Source of the DNA: Hydnum rufescens UP504
Taxonomy: Eukaryota; Basidiomycota; Agaricomycetes; Cantharellales; Hydnaceae
Assembly (NCBI GenBank): GCA_014904985.1
Contig: MU128921.1
Location: 287,470 to 347,118, forward strand
Length of the DNA stretch: 59,649 nucleotides
Reading direction: 5' to 3'
Shown here: piece after piece, positions 10,338 through 20,176 of the stretch
How positions within the stretch are numbered: position 1 is the stretch's first letter
How the letters are laid out: every line of letters begins with the position of its first letter
The notes under the pieces: generated by a model
The model's database searches: none
What the model was told of the DNA's origin: nothing
What the model saw: only the letters and a program-made list of their open reading frames with translations
Translations under genes and position numbers: made by a program

Positions 10338-10972
10338 GTCAGGGCCACACTGCGACGAGAGCACCAAACAAATATAAACACAGATAACTCTGACTAAGTC
10401 TGGTGTAAGTCCAGCTAAGTCCAGGAGAATCCGGGCAAGAATGAGATAATGAGGATGGGATGGAGAGGCAGTCCAGCAGCCCAGAAGGGACTAGGCAGAA
10501 ACGAGCACAGCAGTCCTTAAGCTCACAGAGTCAACTGGAAAGTACTCAGACTGTAGTCCGGAGTAGAAGCGGAAATCCTGAGATTAACATTAAGGGAATA
10601 GGTACAGTGAGGCTAACCTGTAGTCCAGAGTAGAAGCGGAAATCCTGAGAGACCAAAGCTGAGTCTCTGGATTTTGCCCTGGACTACTTATACATAGTTC
10701 CTATACTACAGGGGATTGATCGCTTAATGAGAGGTGGTTACAGGGGGGCAGGCACAAGAGGGGGAGTGGGAAGGGGATGGGAAAGTGGAGGGGACAGGGA
10801 CAGGGCCAGGGGTAAGTGTGTGGGAACCGGAAGTAAAGGAAATGAGGAAATGAAGGGGAAATGAAATGGAGATGGGGACAAATTAGAAACAGGCCAGAAC
10901 CAAACCAGAAACAAACCGGAACAAATCCAGAAACAAATCTGGAATTAACTGGGAAACAGACAAACTCTGACA
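10338..10972 (-). repeat. Gypsy1 5' LTR
   Basis: 635 bp, beginning TGTCAGGGCCACACTGCG and ending AACTCTGACA on the + strand. It is followed by the target duplication CCCTT. Confidence 0.95.
10650..10692 (-). promoter_or_regulatory. Gypsy1 LTR core promoter: TATA box and predicted transcript start
   Basis: On the minus strand TATAAG (10692-10687) is followed about 32 nt later by AGCTTTGGTCT (10660-10650). A start at or next to this A would give a transcript whose first 11 nt are complementary to the PBS. The same spacing is kept in the 3' LTR and in the solo LTR at 4258-4942. Confidence 0.6.
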
Positions 10973-11070
10973 CCCTTCCACAGGGCTGAACTACTTGGCC
11001 AAAGTCAGACATCAAAGGCTCAGCAATTTAGAAATTGATAGAGACAGTGGAACAGGGCCGATCTCTAGAG

Positions 11071-12027
11071 GACATGGGAAATGATGCCAGGCCTGAGTTC
11101 TCACCTTTGCTGGAGCTCGAGACCAAGAAGGAATCCGAGCCTCATCTGTCAGGAATCCAAATAGATCATCACCACTAACCATGAACTGTGCCTCTACTCA
11201 TACAGTCGAGCTATTCACCAGTTTTTTCAAGACCTTTGTTGGTTCAGGTACAGAGCTCGACATTGTTGCATCGACCACACAAGGGAGGGTGAGCTTGGCA
11301 GCCATACTTGCTGTAGAAGGTGTAGCAGTTCCTGACTAAGCAACAAGATCTTTGCCGTGGGTCTCAAGGAGGATCTTGGGAAGGTCCTCAAATTTGGATT
11401 TCAGTCAAGGGGGAAGATGAGTCTTTGCCAAAGTGAGGAGGGCCCATGCAGACAGCCCAGCCTCAGATGAGGATGACTTGTCCAGAGACCAATCGAACTA
11501 TAGTCCAACGAATGAAAATGAGATGTCATTACAGGTGATTGCACCCTTACAGCATAATCAGTCAGTCCATCAAACCTTGTGAGATACTTTGGGAATCGTC
11601 AAGGATCCTCTGGTGTTTGTGCCATCAGGATGCGTTGCTTATATCACGTGTCAGACATGAGCCAACGGGACGCATAAGTACATATCCAACAAGGATGGCT
11701 CACCCCTGACCACTTTAGCACCAAATGCATGTCAAAAATGGCAATGGGCTTTGATTTCTGCATCCCAAGTTCAACATCTCCCTCAACATCCATGACAGGA
11801 TACTGTAGTGTTACAATCTTAGCAATATGTCACACGTCACATGGGCCATATCATATCACTAAATGGCCTTGTGTCACATGTCACAAGAGCCCATATCATT
11901 AGGTGTCACAAGGAAATGAAGCTAGAACTATGCCTAGTGCTTCTCTCGCTCTGCATGTGAGTTTCTGGGCATAAAGGCCATCATCAGCAATTATTTCTTC
12001 AGCATCCCCATCCCTTTGGTGATTCCA
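11071..12027. other. Unassigned, degenerate sequence
   Basis: No long ORF. Short open stretches in several frames separated by stops suggest an old coding relic. CpG is scarce. A repeated TCACA(T/C)GTCACA phrase lies at 11830-11890. Confidence 0.4.
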
Positions 12028-12032
12028 CCATG

Positions 12033-12820
12033 TGTTAGGATCTGGCAATCTCACCTTGATTACATAATCCATATGCTGTATATAGCTCGGGGTTTCCCGA
12101 CTTTCTATAAGGGTTTTCTCTCCCGCCAACAGGTTATGGGCCCAATTAGCTCTGGGAAACCTGGAGATTACCCTGTGGTGAACTGGTGTTCCCACTCTGG
12201 CCCCCTGTCTGCCTGGTGCTGTATGTGCCACCCCTTTGCACTGTGTGTGTGAAACCCACTGTGTGCGTGAATCCATGCTGTGCCTCATGACCCTGAACCC
12301 AAACTTGTGTTGAACCTGTAATGCCATATCTGAAAGCATGACCTGTACCCATCGAAACTGTAACCTGTGACTGTGGCCTGTGTGGCTGACCTGTGACCAA
12401 AACCAAAACCAAAACCATAACCCATACCCCATGAAAATTGCCCAACCATACTGTGGCTAATGTGTGACCATAACCTGAACCTGCAACTGTAATCTGTAAC
12501 CCATGAACCATAATGCTGTCATACCCTGTATTCACCCCATGATGTCCACACCCCCTGCTCCTTCATCCTCATCTGTGTGGATTTCCCTTACATGACCCTG
12601 CTGTCCTTTTTTTTTCACTCATTGCTGCTGGAAAATTTTTTTCTTTTTTCCTGTTCTGATGGAGATCTGGTCTCTGGGATTGGGTCTCATCTGATGTAAT
12701 CAAGCCTTGCTTGAGGGGGAGTGTTAGGATCTGGCAATCTCACCTTGATTACATAATTCATATGCTGTATATAGCTTGGGGTTTCCCAACTTTCTATAAG
12801 GGTTTTCTCTCCTGCCAACA
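12033..12820 (+). mobile_element. TRIM: miniature LTR retrotransposon, 788 bp, copia-type priming site
   Basis: Two 99-bp direct repeats (12033-12131 and 12722-12820) start TGTTAGGATC and end GCCAACA. They are flanked by the 5-bp duplication CCATG (12028-12032 and 12821-12825). Right after the first LTR is GGTTATGGGCCC, one base off the complement of the initiator-Met tRNA anticodon stem-loop, the half-tRNA primer used by some copia/Ty5-like elements. Right before the second LTR is a polypurine tract, GAGGGGGAG. The 590-bp interior has no capsid or RT coding, only low-complexity (ACCAAA)n and CTGTAACC-rich sequence. It would depend on an autonomous element. The LTRs differ at four sites by eye, three of them CG in the first copy and TG or CA in the second. 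Confidence 0.9.
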
Positions 12821-13109
12821 CCATGTACAGTACTGCTTCTGAAGATCAGATTTTTAGCACCACATTCTGGTGGCTGGGGTGATAGTTCTTGGACTGACAG
12901 CCCCAGGAATCCCCAGGGGCTGACACTTCCATCAGTGGTCTATCCCATATTGCTAATTGGGAGGGGTGTCACACCCTCCTTGAGGTGGTATTGCCAGATC
13001 CGGGGTGTGACAGAAATTACATAATGTCACATGATATCACTAAGATCATAACACTACAGTGTGCTGATGGTGATATTGTCAGCAGTTGTCATGATGACAG
13101 TTGGTAGCT

Positions 13110-13394
13110 CACCTCGGTCAGCCACAAAATCAGCCCTAGTTAGGCCCAAAAACATGGCACTATTTGGGCCTAAGCAGGCTTTGGATCATTGGGGCCCCAA
13201 GGGGTGTTTTCAGTGACCTTTGTATTTCAGCACCTTGATGGATATAAAGCCATATATAGGCTTAACACCGCTCTTTCAAACCGTTCTTTGGTCCATTGCC
13301 CTTTGAATCTAAGTAGGCCTACTTCTCAAGGGGCCCCAATGGAGACTTTGGCCTAAGCATATATATAGGGATTGCTATCATTATATACAAACCA
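13110..13394 (+). repeat. 285-bp identical direct repeat, copy 1
   Basis: Base-for-base identical by eye to 16134-16418. It contains two TAGGCCCAAA/TTTGGGCCTA inverted blocks, TTGGGGCCCCAAGGGG, a TATA-like GATATAAAGCCATATATAGG, and CATATATATAGG near the end. It encodes nothing obvious. Its end directly adjoins an LTR fragment at 13399. It could be a solo LTR, a MITE-like unit or part of a segmental duplication. No target duplication is visible. Confidence 0.9.
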
Positions 13395-13398
13395 AACT

Positions 13399-13636
13399 TA
13401 ATGAGAGGTGGTTACAGGGGGGCAGGCACAAGAGGGGGAGCAGGCAGGGGACAGGAAAGTGGAGGGGACAGGGACAGGGTCAGGGGTAAGTGTGTGGGAA
13501 CTGGAAGTAAAGGAAACACGGAAATGAAGGGGAAATGAAATGGAGATGGGGACAAATTGGAAACAGGCTGGAACCAAATCCAGAAACAAACCAGAAACAA
13601 ATCTGGAATTAACCAGGAAACGGACGAACTCTGACA
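13399..13636 (-). repeat. Truncated Gypsy1-family LTR
   Basis: It matches the last about 240 bp of the Gypsy1 LTR on the + strand (from TAATGAGAGGTGG to AACTCTGACA). The other about 395 bp are absent, cut at the junction with the 285-bp repeat. Several CG/CA or CG/TG differences from the full LTRs are present. Confidence 0.9.
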
Positions 13637-14689
13637 GTAGAAGACACATGAAAATGGGTTAGAGAAAAGAAAAGTATGTCCAACTGCCGGTGATGCCAGC
13701 AAAACAAAGAGGTAAAAGATTGCCAGTGAAACTCAGCTACAGGTTTTAGCTAGATTGGTGAATTACAATTGGTGAGGTCATTGGCATAGCCTCACAGGAG
13801 TCGCACTTGTCTCCGACATCGTACCCAGTTGCTTCCATATCCACTCACTCCAACAGAAAGTATCCCAACCACTCTAAGCACTGGCTTCAAGCAGGAGGGC
13901 TGCGAACAAAGCTAAGCACTGGCTTCACTTCAGATGGGGGAGAAGCAAGAGGAGAGGGGGGAATGGGTAAGGGGAGATGGTAGTAGCTGGCCAAAGGGCT
14001 CAGCTACTATCTATGGGGGAAAGGGTAGTTAGCGGGTACACTAGAGGAGTGTACTTACCTAACTGAGTCACACTCGTATGCGACTCCCTTTATCCATCTC
14101 TGCCCCATGCTCTATGGCAACGGATCACGGGTCTTGATGCAGTTGATTCATTACATGACTTGGACATGTAGTTGCTGCATGGCTACGTTGATTTCACAGT
14201 TCGAGCGGGAGCTACAAAGTCCGGGCAAAAGAGTGCTTTGATTCCGGCGTCGCTGGGACTTAGAATCCTCACGGCCACACTATTACATAAGGTACAAACG
14301 GGACGCGACAAGTATATACTTAAAGAATTGGGGCTCTATATTACACACCCTCTGCTGCATTTGGAAATCAACTAACCAGAAACAAATCTGTATTAGCACT
14401 GCCAGCCTTTGCTGGATTGTGATTGGTCATCAGACAGAACCTGCCGGCAATCCCCATTGCACCAGTCCCTCGACGGCTCAGTTCCAGGACTGGTCACAAG
14501 TCTATCCTGAGTCTTCTACTTGGTTCACCCATGAAACTCTGTAGTTGTCCCTCTCGCAGTGGATTGAATGGCATTTTTCCCACAGCTTCCCCTCGCTCAC
14601 TCATCCACCTCTCTCCAGTCATTTTTCAGAATGTGGCCGGCACGACGCCCCGAAAGATGCCAAGGCCCTCATGGATAGTTTAGGTCGGA
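13637..14689. other. Unassigned intergenic sequence with small inverted repeats
   Basis: No convincing gene. The phrase GGCATAGCCTCACAGG followed by GTC and ACTTGTCTCCG (13786-13815) recurs at 30632-30663. Hairpin-forming pairs are GTAGCTGG...CAGCTAC near 13980-14007 and AGTTAG...GTACACT...GTGTAC...CTAACT near 14026-14068. Confidence 0.4.
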
Positions 14690-15950
14690 GACTCACTTCT
14701 GAAGATATCTGTCTTGTCGAAAAGATGCTTTTGGAGGGAACAAGGAGTCATCTTGATCTCCCCAAAGAGACTTGTGTGCAATTGAAAATCATACGCTCTT
14801 ATCCAATCCCAACTATACTCCTCTAACCGTGTAAATTATCCAAAGCTCAAGAAAGATCTTTCTAAAACTTGCTCTGTTCTCTATCAGCATCATTTCCAGC
14901 CAACTGTTTGCACATCTTGACTTGCGTTCACGCAGAAAAATTTCAATGACAAGAACTATCTCATCCACTCGATGGTGAGATTTCAAGAGGAGCACGTCTC
15001 GTTGGTGTTCTTGATCACATTAATGACTACAGCAAGTGGACTATGGAAGATAGCACGGAGCTCTTCGTCGTCACTTTTAAAACACCCGACATGTCACTTT
15101 AATTGCTCATGGCAACGTCTTTCTCGACATTGCATGACTCTTACTAGCCAACTGATCGCCTCTTGATATATGTGTGGAAATTATAGACTAGCTCAACTCT
15201 TCGTCGATTCGGCATGTAGATGTCATCTCAAGATGTGGGTGTTCCCAAATTCCCTTTACAGCGACAGAGCTTCATGAACTGCTGAATTTACCTGTGGCCC
15301 CAATGGACCTCATCCTATCCTCCCTCCTTGCCAATTCAACAATCCCGAATTCTCGCCGAAGATCCACCTCAAGGTACACCAAGACAATTTCTATTCAATT
15401 TCCCCGATCACCATGATCTTCTTTGTCCCCCGATCGTGCCATTGTGCATGATATCAATATGCTGGGTGAGCGTGATCGAGCACGGAGGATAGGCGAGAGT
15501 GAGACACAAAGCACGGTGTCGATCGTCACATCGTTGGGACACCAATCGGACTATTTTGTGTCTCCTCATTCCGTCACAACCTTGCTCTTCACACAAGCAG
15601 GATTACTGACAGATCGTACGAACCATCCATTGCCTGCGCGCGAAATGTCTCTGGGAGAGTGTACGGCGTATCTGGTGGGCTTTTCCGAAGTGTCTACACC
15701 TCAGGTTGGGCAGCAAATCAGGCACGTGGAGTGCTGGCCAGCACAATGTAGGGTGCATATTCCGTTCCGGACGTGGTGGCAGCTGATGCACAGGTGCAAA
15801 CTTTGTTAGACTTGGACGATACAGGGATGCCTAGTTTCTTGCGGGAGGCTTCTATCCAACCAGGGACGAGGGTTGGGCACTACCAACAGTGGAAGATCAT
15901 CGACAAGGTCAAAGGATCGGGAATGCAAGGGAATGCATAGGTTGGGATGA
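14690..15950 (+). pseudogene. Protein-like segments of an unrecognised gene or relic
   Basis: Several stretches read as plausible protein in changing frames. Examples are about 14680-14820 (SLGRRLTSEDICLVEKMLL), about 14955-15080 (ARLVGVLDHINDYSKW, then FVVTFKTPD) and about 15770-15940 (VVAADAQVQTLLDLDDTG, then GTRVGHYQQWKIIDKVKG). No continuous gene can be assembled by eye and I do not recognise a family. It may be a multi-exon gene with decayed splice sites. CpG content is higher than in the nearby retroelements. Confidence 0.3.
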
Positions 15951-16133
15951 TGTACATGAATTCGGCTGGGTATACACTGACGATCTCAAGCCCGACACTA
16001 GGTCCAATCCCCCGTGATGGAAAATGATCCTAATTAGGCACCCACCTGTATTTACGGAGATGTCGGCAAACATAGGTAAGGCTTGCGTAGGATCTGGGGC
16101 GGATGGATGGGATGTGATGGACTCGAGGATTGG

Positions 16134-16418
16134 CACCTCGGTCAGCCACAAAATCAGCCCTAGTTAGGCCCAAAAACATGGCACTATTTGGGCCTAAGCA
16201 GGCTTTGGATCATTGGGGCCCCAAGGGGTGTTTTCAGTGACCTTTGTATTTCAGCACCTTGATGGATATAAAGCCATATATAGGCTTAACACCGCTCTTT
16301 CAAACCGTTCTTTGGTCCATTGCCCTTTGAATCTAAGTAGGCCTACTTCTCAAGGGGCCCCAATGGAGACTTTGGCCTAAGCATATATATAGGGATTGCT
16401 ATCATTATATACAAACCA
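16134..16418 (+). repeat. 285-bp identical direct repeat, copy 2
   Basis: Same as 13110-13394, offset by exactly 3024 bases. The flanks differ (GGATTGG before, GATTATAAG after). It lies just beyond the 3' end of the minus-strand gene at 16498-18759. Confidence 0.9.
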
Positions 16419-16497
16419 GATTATAAGAGGATCTATTTATTAAGTTTATCACGCAGTCAATCAAGACCAGGTCATCCCAAGGTAGCAGTTGTAGTGG

Positions 16498-18759
16498 CTA
16501 ACTGACTGAACCCTGGTATGAAGATTGAGCGCGTATAGTCTGAATGACATCATCCCAGTCAAATAGTTGAGTTTCGCCCGGAGCAAGCATCGAGGGTGGA
16601 GGAAAAGTTGACGATGGCGGACAAGTTGATGACGGAAAAGTTGATGATGATGGAAAAGTTGATAACGACGGAAAAGTGGACGATGGCGGAAAAGTAGACG
16701 ACGGGGGAAAAGTAGACGACGGGGGAAAAGTGGACAACGGCGGAAAAGTAGACGGCGGAAAAGTAGACGATGGCGGAAAAGTTGATGATGGGAGGAGTGT
16801 AGATGACAGAGGCAGAGCGGACAAGGGTGGAGGAGTGGTTGAAGGTGGAAGACTGGTTGAAGGCGGAAGAGTGGACGAAGGTGGAAGAAGAGATGATGGA
16901 AAATATGATGGTGTTGAGCCAGGTTTTGAGCCGAAAGGATTAACTCCTGTGTCTGTCGGAGGAGTTGGCAAGGCTGTAGGAATTGGCATTGTCTCAGGCA
17001 AAGACGAGTTTGATAGAGATGGTTCAGGTTCATGGACTGAAATTGCAGGTGTCACCGGCACATCAGAGGCATCATCAATATAAGGGAGGGACTTCGGGGT
17101 TAGTCTCCCTTTCCCTTTCCTCTTTGCTGGCTTCGGCCCGCCGGAAACAGAAGGCGGAACCACTCGCAGAACCTTTGACCCAGACCCTTCGTCGGCACGC
17201 TCATCGGTAACCTCGGCCTCCACTATCTTACGCTTCTTCCCCTTTCAGGAGGCCTTCTGCCTGCCGCACAGTGAGCAACGGCACATTGTTCATCCCGGTG
17301 ACTAGGATATCATCATCACCCAGGTCTACCAAAAAACCATTCAGTAATCAAATCCAAGAATACTATAATGGTAGGACATACCATAGTCACCAATTCGTTC
17401 AAAACGGAGAGTTGTGAACACATCCGTAGAGCGTATCGCATCATAAAGCAGTCGCCAATGATGTGTCTTGAGGTCATCCGAACCAAATGTGCCAAGCAAA
17501 GGCATACCCTCAACGTCTGGCCAACAGACGCAGCGGATTCGCGACGACCTCATTTTCTGAACAATCGATGACCAGGGCATAGTCTTGTAGTCCAATTGCA
17601 GTGATCCTGAGACACGAGGTAGGTTCATGAGAAATCTCAACAGTGGATCTTTCAAAGGATACATACGAAGCATCCTTAGTAAATCCGCTGAGACGGCCTT
17701 CCATAAGGTGTACTGATCCTTCGTCTCCTTAGCGCGAGTAGCCTCATCCTGATCCTTGCGGAATTTAACAAGGTCTTCAGCCGCCCCCTTTCGCTCTAGA
17801 ATATATGTATACAGCGAGGCAAGGGGTTTCTTCATTTCAGGAGTGTCACGAGAATTCCATTCATGGTCCACCCATGCCCTTAGTTCCTCGCTGTTGAAGT
17901 TAATCGAGTTCTGGCCATGTGCTGCTGTTGAGGAGGCGAGGTCCGACACCATCAGGTACACAAGATGAACCCCAATCTGACGAAGCGCCTGTCCCTAGAC
18001 ATCAGCATGTTAGCCCATGTAGCGCAGAATGAATAAATATGTAGAATAGTACATACCTCACTATCGATTTTTGATCGGGATAAGGCCATCTGATGGGCCA
18101 CATCACCTCCAGACATGGCAATACGAGCTGTATCGGATGCTTTCTCTGTACTGAGATCGTCTATAAGGATATTGCGATGCTCATGCCAGGCCTCAGAACT
18201 GGGCCCCCCAAGCTCATCACGCAGCTTGACATATGTCGGCTGAAGGTGTTGACGTACGATTGCACCTCCTTTTCCTATATAAGGCATCAGAAAATGAGTA
18301 GAGCGACGAATATTAAACCTACACACCGAGACCAGAGGGGGTCTTCTTCAACTTCTTTTGTTGGTGTTGAAACGAATTCCAAGCATTTGGTCGTCGATGC
18401 TTCTTCAGAGCTCCCGCCACTTTAGCCACTCGATATAGCGTTGAAATATGACAGCCCCACGACTTGGCCAAGCTAGCCATCGCACCCCGGAACAGTTCAG
18501 CGTGCTTTTCAACCTCGTCCAACTGAGCTTGCGAGAATCTACCTCCGTGTCCACGAGGCCCAGGAGAGGCCTTCTTGGCAACTGAGCACACAGGGCTGGG
18601 CTCTTTGCCCGTAGATCGCACATGAACATCTTCGGCACTATTGGCATCACTGAAGTGTTCTCCGTCGCTTAGGTCCTTGCCACCAGTAGATATCGTGGGG
18701 TCCCAATCAGCATCAGCATCAGATCCTGAGCTCTCAATGCCTAACATTGCGTTTGCCAT
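16498..18759 (-). CDS. AWN-F family gene 2 (unknown function), four exons, one frameshift
   Basis: Exons: 18759-18327, 18274-18057, 17994-17382, 17325-16498. The introns are 52, 62 and 56 nt, each GT...AG (GTGTGT, GTATGT, GTATGT donors), and all phases agree. Exon 4 needs removal of one base in the GGGG run near 17241, after which the total is about 696 codons. The N-terminus is acidic, followed by a possible helix-turn-helix (SLAKSWGCHISTLYRVAKVAG), then PNAWNSFQ, GGDVAHQM and a helical middle. A basic KGKKRKIVEAE patch precedes a C-terminal tail of Ser-Thr-Phe-Pro-Pro repeats (about 16620-16900), coded by a minisatellite. Homologous to three other loci here. The HTH-like part and basic patch suggest nucleic-acid binding, which is inference. 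Function unknown. Confidence 0.75.
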
Positions 18760-19264
18760 GATATAATCGTCACCCCAGAACGTCTGCGAGTCCTCGACAT
18801 TAACCCCACAATCCTTGGTATGTTCCAGGGAAGGCAGGGCAGATTTCGAGGTTGACCGTGATATTGAAGTCGATTGATTGCTAGAATTTCAAGCTGAGAT
18901 CGACGTCGCGGCATTTTTTAGATTCAGTGAGAGGAGTTGGAGGGGTTAGAGCCGAGTCCCACGAGGTTTAGATGGGGTGGAGACTCAGAATGGGAAGGGA
19001 GGAATGACTGTCATGGCTGGTCGAGGAAAGACTTGGAAGACTCATTTCGAGAATATCCACCTTATCCCTCCCGGAGTCACTCCCACGCACTGCAAACTTG
19101 AGGCTGTTGGATCTTTCTCCCCAGCCTTGGACCCTCACTTTGGTACGAGGCGTTTGCGGACTTTAGTTGGACGTCAGGCGTTTCGAAACTGAGAGTCCGC
19201 CCTTGGAAGTTTCGACTGCAGTGACTGATCGGATGGGGTATTACGAGAAGACCGAGTTGCATGG
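18760..19264. other. Intergenic upstream region of AWN-F gene 2
   Basis: Probably holds the promoter of the minus-strand gene at 18759. No further gene or RNA seen. Confidence 0.4.
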
Positions 19265-19370
19265 CATAGACCACGGGGGAGTGTGGAGGACGGGGTGTAG
19301 GAGGACGGGGTGTGGAGGACGGGGTGTAGGAGGAGGGGTGGGTGGGATGACGGGGTGTGGGACGACGGCC
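19265..19370. repeat. GACGGGGTGTGGAG minisatellite
   Basis: About six imperfect units of ACGGGGTGTAGGAGG / ACGGGGTGTGG. Confidence 0.85.
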
Positions 19371-19584
19371 GAGGCGAATGACCACCTCAGGCACAAGACG
19401 ATGTGAACCAGAAAGGCATGGCGCCATAGGTTGCTCTGATCCTTGTTGCACACGAGCCATATGATGCACAAGATATTGACGGGAGGATCTAGCAGAGCAT
19501 ATCCTGTCAGCTTTACTCCACAGACAATGAAAATAGATGCACGAACGGAGAATAATGCTATTGTTACGAGCGAGAACTCCTGCG

Positions 19585-20100
19585 ACAGAAAGCCACGACA
19601 CGAAGTGTAGCTCGAAGTTGATTGAGACGGACTGGAGAGACCGCAAAAACGCGTGAAAACCAATGGAAAACTGCACGACTTCACGAGCGATGGAGCGAGA
19701 TCGAATAAAAACTCCTGCTAACGGAAAGCCACGACACAGAGTGTAGCCCGACGTATAGCTCGAAGTTGACTGAGATGGATTGGGGAGATCACGAAAACGC
19801 GTAAAAAAAATGATGGAGAATTTGTGGACCTGACGAGCGATAGGGCGAGATCAAATAGCAACTCCTGCTGACGGAAAGCCACGACACGAAGTGTAGCCCG
19901 ACGTCTAGCCTGAAGTTGATTAAGATGGATTGGAGAGACCACGCGTGAAAAGCGATGGAAAAACCGTGACCTGGTGAGCGATAGGACGAGACCGAATAAC
20001 AACTCCTGCCGACGGAAAGCCGCAACACGAAGTGCAGCCCGACGTCTAGCTCGAAGTTGATTAAGATGGACTGGAGAGACCCCAAAAACGACAAAGCTGT
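19585..20100 (-). repeat. Left array of the 130-150-bp repeat, four copies
   Basis: Anchor ACGGAAAGCCACGACACGAA followed by GTGTAGCCCGACGTCTAG occurs at about 19587, 19720, 19871 and 20011 (spacing 133, 151, 140). Each unit continues with GAAGTTGATT, GATGGA(C/T)TGGAGAGACC and CGCGTGAAAA. The units are the reverse complement of those at 30880-31530 and of the single copy at 24960-25025. The repeat is CpG-rich and reads open in long frames on the minus strand, but the frame content looks incidental. Confidence 0.9.
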
Positions 20101-20176
20101 CTAGTTCAAACACCTCGGATTCTGCCGATGCGACCAAACAAACAATGCAATTATAACGGGATAAAAATACATAATG

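Larger units (their letters stand above)
2925..10972 (-). mobile_element. Gypsy1: full-length chromodomain Ty3/Gypsy LTR retrotransposon, inactivated
   Basis: Two direct 635-bp LTRs (2925-3559, 10338-10972) both begin TGTCAG and end CTGACA. They are flanked by the 5-bp target duplication CCCTT (2920-2924 and 10973-10977). Inside, on the minus strand, lie gag with a CCHC knuckle, aspartic protease, reverse transcriptase, RNase H, integrase and chromodomain, in the Ty3/Gypsy order. The chromodomain C-terminus and the self-priming signature (see the PBS entry) place it with Tf1/sushi-like chromoviruses, by inference from family knowledge. It is defective: pol has many in-frame stops, almost all TGA, and gag has frameshifts. 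An extra ORF on the opposite strand lies between the chromodomain and the 3' LTR and contains a solo LTR. The intact structure and few indels suggest a fairly recent insertion followed by point-mutational decay. Confidence 0.95.

Noticed and set aside
2925..10972. TGA read as a sense codon (recoding) in Gypsy1
   Set aside because: The TGA codons coincide with CpG loss across LTRs and unrelated elements, and nearby intact genes end in normal stops including TGA; mutation explains it more simply.
12033..12131. Start of an autonomous copia element
   Set aside because: The matching LTR is only 590 bp away and the interior has no gag or pol motif, so it is a miniature element.
11899..12535. Minus-strand ORFs of 177 and 129 codons with Trp/Phe/Val/Gln/His-rich sequence
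   Set aside because: They lie mostly inside the TRIM element and read low-complexity ACCAAA/CTGTAACC repeats; no protein-like pattern.
15909..16151. Minus-strand 80-codon ORF
   Set aside because: No homologous pattern, overlaps the 285-bp repeat and opposes the better plus-strand protein-like segment.
13110..16418. LTR retrotransposon of 3.3 kb with the 285-bp repeats as LTRs
   Set aside because: No TG start, no PBS or polypurine tract next to the repeats, no retroelement coding between them and no target duplication.
16676..17083. Plus-strand ORF of DDGGKV repeats
   Set aside because: Complement of the Ser-Thr-Phe-Pro-Pro repeats of AWN-F gene 2, which is supported by introns and homologues.
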